From assembly GCA_030849945.1 (NCBI GenBank), contig JAVDKK010000001.1, positions 1,116,001-1,180,000 of the forward strand: 64,000 nucleotides of DNA. The letters are read 5' to 3'. This DNA comes from Schauerella fraxinea. Its GTDB lineage: Bacteria > Pseudomonadota > Gammaproteobacteria > Burkholderiales > Burkholderiaceae_B. The notes under the pieces are model-generated. The model saw nothing but the letters and a program-made list of their open reading frames with translations, was not told the origin of the DNA and did no database searches. This document shows, piece after piece, positions 24,901-34,248 of this stretch. The stretch's first letter is position 1. Each line of letters starts with the position of its first letter. The translations under genes and the position numbers were made by a program.

Positions 24901-25911
24901 ATGTCCACCTTTTCATTCCGTCGTATCGTCGCGGCTGCGGCGATCGCTATCGTCAGCACGACGATGCTCGTCACGTCGTTCGACGCCGAGGCGCGTCGCA
25001 TGGGCGGCGGGTCCAGCGCCGGTCGTCAATCGACCAATGTAATGCAAAACCGTCAGGCCACCACGCCGCCGGCGACGCCGCGTGCCAATGCGGCTGCCGC
25101 TCCGGCAGCAGGCGCCGCGGCAGGTACGGCTGCAGCCGCCGGTGCCCGTTCGGGTGCATCGCGCTGGTTGGGTCCCATCGCCGGTATCGCTGCCGGTCTG
25201 GGTATCGCCGCACTGCTGTCCAGCTTCGGTCTGGGCGGCGCGTTCCTCGAATTCCTGTCGAGCGCCATCCTGGTTGCGCTGGTCGTCTTCGCAGTGATCT
25301 TCCTGGTGCGTCGTCTGCGTGGCGGTGGTGCTCGTCCGGCGACGCAAGGCGCCTACGGTGGCAACGCTGCCCGTCAAGACAACCGCGATTCGGAAAGCAA
25401 GCCGATGTGGCGTGAAACGCTGAAGCCGGCGCCTGCAGCCCCGGTTGCTGCTGCTGCCGCGCCGATGGCCGCAACGGCTGCATCGACCACGGGTTCGGGT
25501 AAGCAAACCGATGCCAATGGTGACTGGTTCATCCCGGGCGACTTCGATACGCCGCGCTTCCTGGCGCAAGCCAAGGAGCAGTTCATCCGCATCCAGGGCA
25601 TTTGGGATAGCGGCAATACCGACGAACTGCGCGACGTCCTCACCGACGACCTGATCGCCGAACTCAAGCCGCAATTGCTTGAGCGCCAAGGCACCAACAA
25701 GACCGAAGTGGTGCTGCTCAATGCCGAGCTGCTCGGTATCGAAACGGTGTCTGACGGCAATCTGGCCAGCGTGCGCTTCTCGGGCATGCTGCGTGAAGAT
25801 CCGGGCGCCGAGGCTTTCCGCTTCGAAGAAGTCTGGAACCTGTACAAGCCGGCGCAAGGCGGTTGGTTGTTGGCCGGTATTCAACAGATCCCGGTCGAGT
25901 ACGCCAGCTAA
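24901..25911 (+). CDS. Tim44-domain membrane protein
   Basis: A 336-residue protein with an N-terminal signal or anchor (VAAAAIAIVSTTMLVTSF), a low-complexity Ala/Gly/Pro region, a glycine-rich hydrophobic stretch with a membrane segment near residues 110-135 (FLSSAILVALVVFAVIFLV), and a C-terminal Tim44-like (TIM44/MRPL45) domain from about residue 205 (FDTPRFLAQAKEQFIRIQ) to the end. Bacterial members are membrane proteins of unclear role, often next to ubiquinone genes. The ATG at 24901 lies downstream of GAGGAGCTCGAC. Confidence 0.9.
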   Translation: MSTFSFRRIVAAAAIAIVSTTMLVTSFDAEARRMGGGSSAGRQSTNVMQNRQATTPPATPRANAAAAPAAGAAAGTAAAAGARSGASRWLGPIAGIAAGLGIAALLSSFGLGGAFLEFLSSAILVALVVFAVIFLVRRLRGGGARPATQGAYGGNAARQDNRDSESKPMWRETLKPAPAAPVAAAAAPMAATAASTTGSGKQTDANGDWFIPGDFDTPRFLAQAKEQFIRIQGIWDSGNTDELRDVLTDDLIAELKPQLLERQGTNKTEVVLLNAELLGIETVSDGNLASVRFSGMLREDPGAEAFRFEEVWNLYKPAQGGWLLAGIQQIPVEYAS

Positions 25912-25967
25912 GCTTCCTGCCATAACGCCTGGCGGCACATGCTGCCAGGCGCGGCCCCCAGCTCACC

Positions 25968-26972
25968 TCAAACCCACCCTCGCGGTGGGTTTGTTGCGTC
26001 TGGGGCGGGGTGGCCGTAGAGCGACTTGCACGTGGCGCGCAACGCGGCGGCGAAATGATGCTCCGCTGTGCGGCGCGGCCCCTGCGCGCGCATGAACATG
26101 GCAATCGGCGGCAGGGTCCATTCAAACGAGTACGGCACCACGGCCACGCCCGCAATCCGCACCAGTTCTTCGGCAATGTCGGCCGGTACGATCGAGACCG
26201 CGCGGCTGCTGCCCACGATGAGCTCACCGATGAGCTTGGAGGAGTGGCTTTCCACCACGGGGGCGGGCGGGGTGAGTCCGGCGCTCAGGAACAGATCGGT
26301 GACCTGCTCGCGGATGGGCGTGAGCGGCGCGCCCAGAATCCAGTCCAGTTCGGCAAGCGCCCGCCAGTTCAAGGGGCCACGGGACAATTGGGCGGCCAGG
26401 CGCCTGCTTGCGATCAGGCGCGGCGTCTGGCGGTACAACACTTCGAAAGCGATGTGTTTGACGTCCGTGGCGGAGGAGGCGCGGCCGATCACGATATCCA
26501 CGGTGTGATCGCGCAGCTGTGCGAGCAATTGGTCGCTATTGCCTTCGTGGATCGATACGCTCACGCGCGCTTCGCCCTCGCCGGGCGCGCGTTGCATGGC
26601 TGCCGCGAGAATGTGGCCGGACACGAACGGGGTCACGCCCACATGCACGTGCGCGCCGTGTCCGGAGGCTACGGCTTCCATGTCCTGCACCAGGTGGCCC
26701 AGATCGTTCACCATGGCTTTGGCCCGGGCCAGCACCACCTCGCCGAGCGCGGTGGGCGCCATGCCTCGCACGGACCGGTCAAACAGCGGCGCGCCAAACA
26801 TGCTTTCCAGTTCGGCCAACGCGTTGGTGATGGCCGGCTGGCTGCTGGCCAAGTGCTCGGCGGCGCGCGTCAATGAGCCGTGCTGCCGGATGCTCAACAG
26901 CAGGATCAGATGTCTCATCTTGAGGCGGCCACTCAACCGTCTGAGCACCTCGGCGGCGTCGAATGTGGCCAC
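25968..26972 (-). CDS. LysR-family transcriptional regulator (next to maeB)
   Basis: A 334-residue LysR regulator with an N-terminal extension of about 18 residues before LILLLSIRQHGSLTRAAEHL, then SQPAITNALAELESMFGAPLF and the effector domain from VHVGVTPFVSG. This N-terminus resembles the GbpR/PcaQ/CbbR-like branch. It is divergent from maeB across 138 bp that contain an inverted repeat CATCA-N8-TGATG (26986-27003), a plausible LysR site. Regulation of the malic enzyme gene is therefore possible but unproven. Its C-terminal codons form part of a terminator stem. Confidence 0.92.
   Translation of the reverse strand: MATFDAAEVLRRLSGRLKMRHLILLLSIRQHGSLTRAAEHLASSQPAITNALAELESMFGAPLFDRSVRGMAPTALGEVVLARAKAMVNDLGHLVQDMEAVASGHGAHVHVGVTPFVSGHILAAAMQRAPGEGEARVSVSIHEGNSDQLLAQLRDHTVDIVIGRASSATDVKHIAFEVLYRQTPRLIASRRLAAQLSRGPLNWRALAELDWILGAPLTPIREQVTDLFLSAGLTPPAPVVESHSSKLIGELIVGSSRAVSIVPADIAEELVRIAGVAVVPYSFEWTLPPIAMFMRAQGPRRTAEHHFAAALRATCKSLYGHPAPDATNPPRGWV
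25970..25992. terminator. Stem-loop between Tim44-domain gene and convergent LysR gene
   Basis: AAACCCACC / GGTGGGTTT, a perfect 9-bp stem with a 5-nt loop. It can end transcription of the Tim44 gene, although only a short T run follows. Its left end includes the LysR stop codon and its right arm is coding for the last LysR residues. A second inverted repeat (GCCTGGC / GCCAGGC, 25927-25951) lies just upstream. Confidence 0.7.
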
Positions 26973-26985
26973 GCAGTCGTCCTAA

Positions 26986-27003
26986 CATCATGAAAATGTG
27001 ATG
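26986..27003. promoter_or_regulatory. LysR-type inverted repeat upstream of maeB
   Basis: CATCA-N8-TGATG in the divergent gap between the LysR gene and maeB, close to the LysR start. Its position and symmetry fit a LysR recognition site, and an AT-rich stretch follows toward maeB. Inferred only. Confidence 0.4.
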
Positions 27004-27110
27004 AAGGGATAGTAAACCCAAATAATCTTCTAATGGCTCCATCCTAAAATCGAACTTCAAGATGGCAACGCACCCGAATCGGTCGGATGCAAGCGCGCAA
27101 GAGGAAGACT

Positions 27111-29417
27111 ATGAACAGCACGGATCGTCAAGCAGCGTTGGACTACCACGAGTTTCCGGTACCGGGAAAGATCGCGGTCTCGGCAAGCAAGCCTTTAGTC
27201 ACGCAGCGCGATCTGGCGCTGGCCTATACCCCGGGTGTCGCCGCCGCATGCGAGGAAATCGTGGCCGATCCGCTGAACGCGTTCCGGTTTACGGCGCGCG
27301 GTAACCTGGTGGGTGTGATCACCAACGGCACAGCCGTCCTCGGGCTGGGCAATATCGGTGCATTGGCCTCCAAGCCGGTGATGGAAGGCAAGGCGGTGCT
27401 CTTCAAGAAGTTTGCCGGCATCGACGTTTTCGACATCGAAATCAATGAAAGCGATCCTGACAAGCTGGTCGAGATCATCGCGGGTCTGGAACCCACGTTC
27501 GGTGGCATCAACCTTGAAGATATCAAGGCGCCTGAGTGCTTCATCGTAGAGCGCAAGCTGCGTGAGCGCATGAAGATCCCGGTCTTTCACGACGATCAGC
27601 ACGGCACCGCCATCACGGTGGCCGCCGCGTTCATCAACGGTCTGAAGGTGGTTGAGAAAGACATCAAACAGGTCAAGGTGGTCGTGTCGGGCGCGGGCGC
27701 CGCAGCGCTGGCTTGCCTGGAACTGATGGTGGACCTCGGGCTGCCCAAGTCGAACATCTGGGTCACCGACATCGAAGGCGTGGTGTACGAAGGCCGCACG
27801 GTGCTGATGGATCCGGACAAGGCGGGATTCGCGCAAGCGACGTCATTGCGCACGCTGAGTGAAGTCATCGACAACGCCGACATGTTCCTGGGGCTGTCGG
27901 CGGGCGGCGTATTCAAGGCCGAGATGGTCGCGCGCATGGCGCCGCGTCCGTTCATCCTGGCGTTGGCCAATCCCACGCCGGAAATTCTGCCTGAAGTGGC
28001 CCATGCCGTGCGCGACGATATCGTGATGGCGACGGGGCGTTCCGACTACCCCAATCAAGTCAACAACGTGCTGTGCTTCCCCTACATCTTCCGCGGCGCA
28101 ATGGATGTAGGTGCGACCACGATCACGCGTGAAATGGAAATCGCGGCGGTGTACGCCATCGCGGGCCTGGCCGAAGAAGAACAAAACGACGTGGTGGCGG
28201 CCGCCTACGGCAGCTACGACGTGGCCTTCGGCCCGCAGTACCTGATTCCCAAGCCCTTCGATCCCCGCCTGATCGTGCGCATCGCACCGGCCGTGGCGAA
28301 GGCGGCCATGGCCTGCGGCGTGGCCACGCGCCCGTTGAGCGACATGGATGCCTATGCCGAACAGCTGCAGCAGTTCGTGTATCGCTCGGGCGCCTTCATG
28401 AAGCCGCTGTTTGCCGCGGCCAAGGCGCACGTGCGTGACGGCGGCCGGGCGCGCATCGTGTTTACCGAAGGCGAAGACGAGCGCGTCCTGCGCGCGGTGC
28501 AGGTGGTGGTCGACGAAAAGTTGGCGCGTCCCATTCTGGTGGGCCGTCCCGAAGTCTTGACGGCGCGCATCCAGAAGCTGGGCCTGCGGCTCAAGCTCGG
28601 TCAGGATGTGGAAGTGACGAGCCCGCATTACGACGAGCGTTTCCATCAGTATTGGACGACGTATTGGGAATTGATGTGCCGCAACGGCATCACCAAGGAA
28701 ATGGCACGCGTCGAAATGCGTCGTCGTTTGACGTTGATCGGCGCGATGATGGTGCGGTTGGGCGATGCCGACGGCATGATCTGCGGCACCGTCGGCGCGT
28801 ATCACGACCATCTGCGCTTCATCGATGAAGTGATCGGCAAGGCGCCCGGCGCCAAGACCTATGCGGCGATGAGCATTCTGCTGTTGGACGAGCGCACGCT
28901 GGCGCTTACCGATACGCATGTGAACTACGACCCCTCGGCGGAGCAGATTGCCGAGATCACGGTTGCGGCCGCCAAGGTCATGGAAGGCTTGAATCTCGCG
29001 CCGAAGGTGGCGTTGCTGTCGCGCTCCAACTTCGGATCGAGCAGCTCGGCGTCGGGCGCGAAGATGCGCCGTGCGCTCGACCTCGTGCTCGAGCAGGCCC
29101 CCGATCTGGAAGTCGACGGCGAGATGCATGGCGATTGCGCGTTGGACGAAGCGCTGCGTTCGCGCATCCTGCCCACGTCACGCTTGAAGGGCGCGGCCAA
29201 CCTGCTGGTCTGCCCCAATGTGGATGCGGGCAATATCGCCTACAACCTGCTCAAGACGGCGGCCGGCAGCAACGTGGCCGTGGGTCCGTTCCTGCTGGGT
29301 GCGAATGCGCCGGTGCATATCCTGACGTCGAGCTCGACGGTGCGCCGCATCATCAACATGGCGGCACTCACCGTGGTGGATGCCAACCGTGCCGCACTGA
29401 AGGCCGAGGCGCTTTAA
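27111..29417 (+). CDS. maeB: NADP-dependent malic enzyme with phosphotransacetylase-like domain
   Basis: A 768-residue MaeB-type enzyme converting malate to pyruvate and CO2 with NADP. The N-terminal malic domains (1-430) show LALAYTPGVA, IGALASKPVMEGK, VFHDDQHGTAI and the NAD(P) fold VVSGAGAAALACLELM. The C-terminal half (430-768) is the phosphate-acetyltransferase-like domain seen in MaeB and thought to bind acetyl-CoA as regulator. The start is the ATG at 27111 behind GAGGAAGACT. It is a single-gene unit closed by a strong terminator. Confidence 0.97.
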   Translation: MNSTDRQAALDYHEFPVPGKIAVSASKPLVTQRDLALAYTPGVAAACEEIVADPLNAFRFTARGNLVGVITNGTAVLGLGNIGALASKPVMEGKAVLFKKFAGIDVFDIEINESDPDKLVEIIAGLEPTFGGINLEDIKAPECFIVERKLRERMKIPVFHDDQHGTAITVAAAFINGLKVVEKDIKQVKVVVSGAGAAALACLELMVDLGLPKSNIWVTDIEGVVYEGRTVLMDPDKAGFAQATSLRTLSEVIDNADMFLGLSAGGVFKAEMVARMAPRPFILALANPTPEILPEVAHAVRDDIVMATGRSDYPNQVNNVLCFPYIFRGAMDVGATTITREMEIAAVYAIAGLAEEEQNDVVAAAYGSYDVAFGPQYLIPKPFDPRLIVRIAPAVAKAAMACGVATRPLSDMDAYAEQLQQFVYRSGAFMKPLFAAAKAHVRDGGRARIVFTEGEDERVLRAVQVVVDEKLARPILVGRPEVLTARIQKLGLRLKLGQDVEVTSPHYDERFHQYWTTYWELMCRNGITKEMARVEMRRRLTLIGAMMVRLGDADGMICGTVGAYHDHLRFIDEVIGKAPGAKTYAAMSILLLDERTLALTDTHVNYDPSAEQIAEITVAAAKVMEGLNLAPKVALLSRSNFGSSSSASGAKMRRALDLVLEQAPDLEVDGEMHGDCALDEALRSRILPTSRLKGAANLLVCPNVDAGNIAYNLLKTAAGSNVAVGPFLLGANAPVHILTSSSTVRRIINMAALTVVDANRAALKAEAL

Positions 29418-29432
29418 GCGCGTCGCTCGCTA

Positions 29433-29468
29433 CACCTCCGGCACGGGGTTCTTCCCGTGCCGGAGGTG
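29433..29468. terminator. Bidirectional terminator, maeB / dehydrogenase operon
   Basis: A perfect 15-bp stem, CACCTCCGGCACGGG against its complement with loop GTTCTT, lies in the 64-bp convergent gap after maeB and the cytochrome c gene. No T run follows on either strand, but the stem is the longest in the window. Confidence 0.85.
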
Positions 29469-29481
29469 GCGGACGAAACCT

Positions 29482-30921
29482 TCAAGCTCTCGCGCCGCGG
29501 CGGCGGCGCACGAAGAGCCACAGCAACAGCAATGCGATCAGGGCTGCGACCGCCAGCGCCGGTTTGATGTAAAGCGGCACGCGCGCGAGCAGCGGCAATT
29601 TGCCGCCTTCGCGTGCCGTTTGCACCGTTTCCGGCGTGACCTGAACGTCCGGATTGCCGTATTGCGTGAGCACGTAGTTGGCGATGTCGGCGATCTGCGT
29701 ATTGGTGAGCGGATCGACGTACGACTGCGCATCGAAGCGCGGCATCAACACATGCTCGCCACCCGCATCCCGATCGATGCCAAACAGGATCGCCGCCAGC
29801 AAGTTATCGGCGCGGCTCGCGCCGGTGGCGGTGTTGTGAAACAGCGAGGGGTAAGCCTGGCCGGTGCTGCCGGCGCCATTGGCCTGGTGACAACTGGCGC
29901 AGTTGGCGCTGAAGAGCGCCGCACCAGAGCGCAAGGTGTTGTTGGCATTATGTTTGTCGACACCGCGCAGCCGCGCTTCATCGCTTACTGGTGCGCCGCG
30001 GATCTTGCCGCGATCCGTATCGGCGGCGTCGCGGATCGGCGTTGTGCTCTTGAGGTAGGCCACGATCGCCAGCAGATCGGATTCCGGCAGATGCTGCAGG
30101 CTGTTCTCGATCGCTTCGGCCATGCCGCCGCCAGCTTGGGCGCGACCGGCTACGCGACCGGTGCGCAGGTACTGCACCAATTCGGCATTGCTCCAGCCGC
30201 CGATGCCGCTCACCGTATCTGAGGTGATGTTGGGGGCGTACCAGGGCCCTACGCTGCCGCCGGCGAGTTCGCGATTGCCGTCTTCGGCCATCATCACATC
30301 GCGCGGCGTGTGGCAGGCGCTGCAATGCGCCAGCGCTTTCGAAAGATACGCGCCGCGATTGATCTCTTCGCTCTTCGATGGGTCCGACTCGAACCGTTTG
30401 TCGTCGAGATACAGGGCGTTCCAGCCCATCATCGAGGCGCGGATGTTGAACGGAAACGCCAATTGCGTACGGGCAGGCACCGTGTCGACCGGCGCCACGC
30501 CCTGCATGAAATACACATACAACGCGTGGACGTCTGCGTCGCTCAACAGCGTGTACGACGTATAGGGCATGGCCGGATAAAGCCGGCTGCCGTCGTGCCG
30601 CACCCCTTGCCGCAACGCGCGGGCAAACTCGGCTTCGGTGTAGTCGCCGATGCCGCTGGTTTTGGAGGGCGTGATGTTGGTGGCGTAGATGGCACCCAGG
30701 GGGCTTTGAATGGCGTAACCGCCGGCGTAGGACTTGCCGTCTTTTGCGGTATGGCACGCCATGCAGTCGGCCGCGACCGAGAGGCTGCGGCCCTGATCGA
30801 TCAGCCGTTGGGTGTCGTCGGCCGCATGCGCGGGCGCCGCAAGGGTAGCCAACGCAATGATGCCGCCGGCAAGCGTGCGCAAGACGGCACGCAGAGGAAA
30901 CGATAGCGTCAAGGTGTTCAT
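29482..30921 (-). CDS. Triheme cytochrome c subunit of membrane-bound dehydrogenase
   Basis: A 479-residue secreted cytochrome with three c-type heme sites (CMACH, CSACH, CASCH). It has a signal peptide ending APAHA and a C-terminal membrane anchor (ALAVAALIALLLLWLFV followed by RRRR). This is the electron-transfer subunit of gluconate/sorbitol/alcohol-type dehydrogenases, passing electrons from the flavin subunit to ubiquinone. The ATG at 30921 overlaps the GMC gene stop as ATGA, so it is the third gene of a tight three-gene operon. A frame extension to 31062 lies inside the GMC gene and is ignored. Confidence 0.95.
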   Translation of the reverse strand: MNTLTLSFPLRAVLRTLAGGIIALATLAAPAHAADDTQRLIDQGRSLSVAADCMACHTAKDGKSYAGGYAIQSPLGAIYATNITPSKTSGIGDYTEAEFARALRQGVRHDGSRLYPAMPYTSYTLLSDADVHALYVYFMQGVAPVDTVPARTQLAFPFNIRASMMGWNALYLDDKRFESDPSKSEEINRGAYLSKALAHCSACHTPRDVMMAEDGNRELAGGSVGPWYAPNITSDTVSGIGGWSNAELVQYLRTGRVAGRAQAGGGMAEAIENSLQHLPESDLLAIVAYLKSTTPIRDAADTDRGKIRGAPVSDEARLRGVDKHNANNTLRSGAALFSANCASCHQANGAGSTGQAYPSLFHNTATGASRADNLLAAILFGIDRDAGGEHVLMPRFDAQSYVDPLTNTQIADIANYVLTQYGNPDVQVTPETVQTAREGGKLPLLARVPLYIKPALAVAALIALLLLWLFVRRRRGARA

Positions 30922-32567
30922 CCGCGGGCCAACTGCTTGATGATGGCGGCCGATGCTTTCAAGCCCAATGCCGCCATGGTCAGCGTGCTGTTGACGACGC
31001 TGGCCGAAGGCATGGCGCCCCCACCCGGTAACCATAGGTTGTCGTGGTCGAACGCGCGGCAATCGCCGTCCACCACCGAATCGCGGGCGTTGTCGCCCAT
31101 GATGGTGCCGCCCATGATGTGATTGTTCGCGTTCAGGCTCGTGGTGATGTTGAACTCGGTCGCACCGAACAGCTTGCCGATATGTTCGAGTTGCGCGTGC
31201 GCGGCTTCGGCGCCGCGGCGCACGTAATCGCCTACGTCGTAATGAATATCGGGACAGGCCAAACCCAGAGGGTCGCGTCGCGTGGCGCTTAACGTCAGCC
31301 GATTGTTTGCTTCGGGCAAGGGCTCCAGGCTGATCGACAGATCGACGCCATAGGCCGCGCGGCGGCGGATCTCGGCGTCGAGGTCGCGACCCACCAGCCC
31401 CATCTTCAAGGCCTGCCGCGTGGCGGGCGCGACTTGCGTGATGTTGTTGACGATCATTTTGTTGGCCGAATACTGCGACCGGAAGTCACCGTCGCGCGGC
31501 CCCACCAAACAGGTGTTCTGTGCCGGGCCACGACCGGCCCACAGCGGCTCGTTGGCGAGAAACGTGCAGTGAAAGCCCGAGTGATCCATCATGTTGCGGC
31601 CCACTTGATCCGACCGGTTGGCAATCCCGTTGGGATTGCGGTCGTTGGCGGCGAGCAGCAGCAGGCGCGGCGTTTCGAGTGCGTTGCAGGCCAGTACGAA
31701 CTGGCGGCCGGTGGCCTTGTGCGACGTGCGGTCGCCGTCGTACCAGTGCACAGCCACGATGCGATTGTTCTCGTCGGTGTCGATTTTGTAGGCCACCGCT
31801 TCAGCCAGCACCACGGCACCCTTTTGCTCGGCGCGTTGCACATGATGGATGCCGTTGTACATGGCACCGATCGGACAGATCGGTTGGCAGTTGTTGTTGC
31901 CGCAACAGGTGGGACGGCCCTGCCACGGGCGCGTGCTGCGGCCCTGCGGGATGGGTACCGAACGATAGCCGTGCGGATTGACCACTTCGGCGAAGCGCGT
32001 GTCGCCGTAACTCCACGGCACCATGTCCATCGGATACGGGCGGCTGCGTTCCACGGGCGATTGCATCGCGGGGTCGCTCGGGCCTGCCACGCCCATTTCT
32101 TCCTCGGCCTGGCAATAGAACGGTTCGAGTTCGTCGTATGAAATCGGCCAGTCGCGGCCCACGCCGTAGGCCGATTTCATCTTCAGGTCGACCGGCAGAT
32201 GGCGCCAACATGAGGCCGCCCAGTGCCATGTGGTGCCGCCCACTGTGCGCAGGTAGCCTTGCTTGAAGCTCGAACCGCTGGGGCCACTCAAGCCGACGTA
32301 ATTGTTCTCGGGAAAGTAGAGGGGCGCGGGCGCATTGGCGGCTTGCGGGTACAGGCCTTGAAAGTCCGAACCGACACGGTTTTCGAACGGCATGTTGCGC
32401 CAATTTTCGACCGCCTGGCCGCGCTGGATCCGCAAGCCTGCTTCGAGCACGAGCACCGAATAGCCTTGCGAGACGAGCTGGTCGGCGACCATGGCGCCCA
32501 CGACGCCCGAACCGACGATGACGACGTCGGCGTGCGCGTCGCCGTTGGTGAATACGGGGGCTTTCAT
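30918..32567 (-). CDS. GMC-family FAD dehydrogenase large subunit
   Basis: A 549-residue flavoprotein of the membrane-bound gluconate/glucose/sorbitol dehydrogenase type. The FAD motif VVIVGSGVVGAMVADQL is at residues 15-31. A cysteine cluster TCCGNNNCQPICPIG fits the 3Fe-4S site known in bacterial FAD-glucose dehydrogenases. DHSGFH and the catalytic His in NANNHIMGGTIMG come later, and the NLWLPGGGAMPSA end is typical. It acts in the periplasm, exported with the small subunit, which carries the signal. Start 32567 overlaps the upstream stop (ATGA). The substrate is a polyol or sugar acid, not specified by sequence. Confidence 0.94.
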   Translation of the reverse strand: MKAPVFTNGDAHADVVIVGSGVVGAMVADQLVSQGYSVLVLEAGLRIQRGQAVENWRNMPFENRVGSDFQGLYPQAANAPAPLYFPENNYVGLSGPSGSSFKQGYLRTVGGTTWHWAASCWRHLPVDLKMKSAYGVGRDWPISYDELEPFYCQAEEEMGVAGPSDPAMQSPVERSRPYPMDMVPWSYGDTRFAEVVNPHGYRSVPIPQGRSTRPWQGRPTCCGNNNCQPICPIGAMYNGIHHVQRAEQKGAVVLAEAVAYKIDTDENNRIVAVHWYDGDRTSHKATGRQFVLACNALETPRLLLLAANDRNPNGIANRSDQVGRNMMDHSGFHCTFLANEPLWAGRGPAQNTCLVGPRDGDFRSQYSANKMIVNNITQVAPATRQALKMGLVGRDLDAEIRRRAAYGVDLSISLEPLPEANNRLTLSATRRDPLGLACPDIHYDVGDYVRRGAEAAHAQLEHIGKLFGATEFNITTSLNANNHIMGGTIMGDNARDSVVDGDCRAFDHDNLWLPGGGAMPSASVVNSTLTMAALGLKASAAIIKQLARG

Positions 32568-33319
32568 GATGCGGGTGATTCCTGAGCGAGATCGTCGGCG
32601 GGCATGCGGGCAGCGTCGGGCGGCGTCCCGGTCCACCACAAGGGGCCGAAGTTGCAATAGGTGGGTACCGTGAGCGCATCGCGTACCGGGCGGTACATCA
32701 GCGCTTCCTGGTAAGCCAAGAGAATGGCGCGATCGCCCAAGCCGACGGTGCCGGTGTACCAGGCGCGCACGATGGCCAGCGCGAGGTCCTTCAAGCCGAT
32801 CTGCTCGGCGGCAAGCAGCAGCGATTGCGCCGACGGCGCCACGCGGCCGGCGGTTTGCGAGGCAGTGTGCAAGCCCGGTTGGGCGCCGAGCTCAGGCCCG
32901 GGTCGACGGCCGGTTTGAGGGATTGCCTCAATGCTCGGTTCAGTGCTCGGCTCAGTGCCTTGCTCAGCATCCAGTCCAGCGCGGCGTGATGCGGGTGCCG
33001 CATGTTGCTGCGCCAGCGCGATCAGCGCGCCGATATGCTCGGCCTGCGGCACGGCGGCCAGCGCCAAGGCCGGCAGCATGCGGGCGGCGGTGGCGGGATT
33101 CAGGTCGCGATGTTCGGTGAGCTGCTGCGAGAGGGCGAAAAATCCGGCATCGGGCACCAGGTCGTCCATCGGCGCCATGATGGCGGCCGCGGCGTTGTGT
33201 ACGCCGCCGGGCAGACCGGCTTCGAGGAGCGCCACGCTGAAACCAATCAGCAGCGCACGGCGTTTGGGTTGCGCGGGCGCGTCGCCGGACGCAGGCGTTC
33301 CGGTCATTACTTCAAACAT
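32564..33319 (-). CDS. FAD-dependent sugar dehydrogenase small subunit (FAD-SLDH / gluconate 2-dehydrogenase subunit 3 type)
   Basis: A 251-residue small subunit that escorts the flavoprotein to the periplasm. PKRRALLIGFSVALLEAGLP near the N-terminus looks like a Tat signal. The C-terminal part has the family mark WYTGTVG...AYQEALMYRPVRDAL and TYCNFGPLWW. Between them is an extra low-complexity stretch (about residues 115-145) with EPSTEPSIE repeats encoded by short repeated DNA, making the protein longer than typical family members. The start is uncertain: ATG at 33319 (MFEVM) or 33307 (MTGTP), and neither has a strong ribosome site. The stop overlaps the GMC start. Confidence 0.85.
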   Translation of the reverse strand: MFEVMTGTPASGDAPAQPKRRALLIGFSVALLEAGLPGGVHNAAAAIMAPMDDLVPDAGFFALSQQLTEHRDLNPATAARMLPALALAAVPQAEHIGALIALAQQHAAPASRRAGLDAEQGTEPSTEPSIEAIPQTGRRPGPELGAQPGLHTASQTAGRVAPSAQSLLLAAEQIGLKDLALAIVRAWYTGTVGLGDRAILLAYQEALMYRPVRDALTVPTYCNFGPLWWTGTPPDAARMPADDLAQESPAS

Positions 33320-33606
33320 AACGATTCTTTTACTTGGAGCGACGGCCGTTCGCGAGGGACGCCAGGCCGTCTGCGGCCAATTGTAGGGAGCGCGACGTGC
33401 AATCGGCGGGCTGGCGTGCTGCAAAGCACAATCCCATTTTTGGCGGCAATAACGGCGTATTTGTTCAGGCTTCTGCAAGCAACTTTCGGGACGCCCGGCA
33501 ATCGAAGCGCTAAGTGATCTATTTTTTGGCCGGGCCAATACCCGGTAAACTCCCGAGACGTGGCGATTCCGCCACGACGATTGGCCGGATTCTCAACGCA
33601 TTGCCC

Positions 33607-34245
33607 ATGTTTGCCCTCCCTGGATTGCCCCCACCCGATCGCGTGTTCGCACGAGCGATCAATGTGCTGCTCACGCGCGAGGCGTGGGCCCGTGAGCGGC
33701 TGGGCCGCCACGGCGGCAAAACGGTGCGGTTTGCATCGGGTAAGTTGAGCCTGAGCCTCACGGTCACCTCCGAAGGGTTGCTCGCGGCCGCCGATCCCGC
33801 GATCGTGCCCGACGTCGTGCTCACCGTTCCGCCCGAAAAGCTCTCGTGGGCCCGGTTTGCGCCGCCCAACGATGCGGGCGCGGCGTTTCTGGATATCACG
33901 CATATCTCGGGCGACGCGGGTCTGGCGCAGGTTGTGTCTGACCTGGCCAAGCATTTGCGTTGGGACGCCGAGGACGATTTTGCGCGGCTGGTGGGCGATG
34001 TGCCGGCCAACCGCCTGACCGCGGGCGCGCGATCGTTGGCCCGGGGCGCGCAGCTTGCGAGCCGCAATGCTGCGGCCAATGTGGCTGAATATTTATCGGA
34101 GGAGCGTGGCGTGATTGTCGGTAAACCCCTGATGCAGGGCTTTTCGCACGATGCCGATCGGGTTCGGCGCGATGCCGAATCGCTTGCCGCGCGCGTGGCC
34201 GACCTCATTGCGCGCCTGGATCGCCGCGATATGGGCAGGTCGTAG
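33607..34245 (+). CDS. ubiJ: Ubiquinone biosynthesis accessory factor, SCP2 domain
   Basis: A 212-residue lipid-binding protein that helps assemble the ubiquinone synthesis complex. The SCP2-like domain spans about residues 15-120 (FARAINVLLTREAWARERL, GKTVRFASGKLSLSLTV, VVLTVPPEKLSW), followed by a helical C-terminus ending ARVADLIARLDRRD, typical of UbiJ. It ends 3 bp before the ubiB ATG. I prefer the ATG at 33607 (MFALPGLPPPDR); an upstream in-frame start at 33514 adds residues without family likeness. Confidence 0.9.
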   Translation: MFALPGLPPPDRVFARAINVLLTREAWARERLGRHGGKTVRFASGKLSLSLTVTSEGLLAAADPAIVPDVVLTVPPEKLSWARFAPPNDAGAAFLDITHISGDAGLAQVVSDLAKHLRWDAEDDFARLVGDVPANRLTAGARSLARGAQLASRNAAANVAEYLSEERGVIVGKPLMQGFSHDADRVRRDAESLAARVADLIARLDRRDMGRS

Positions 34246-34248
34246 TCC

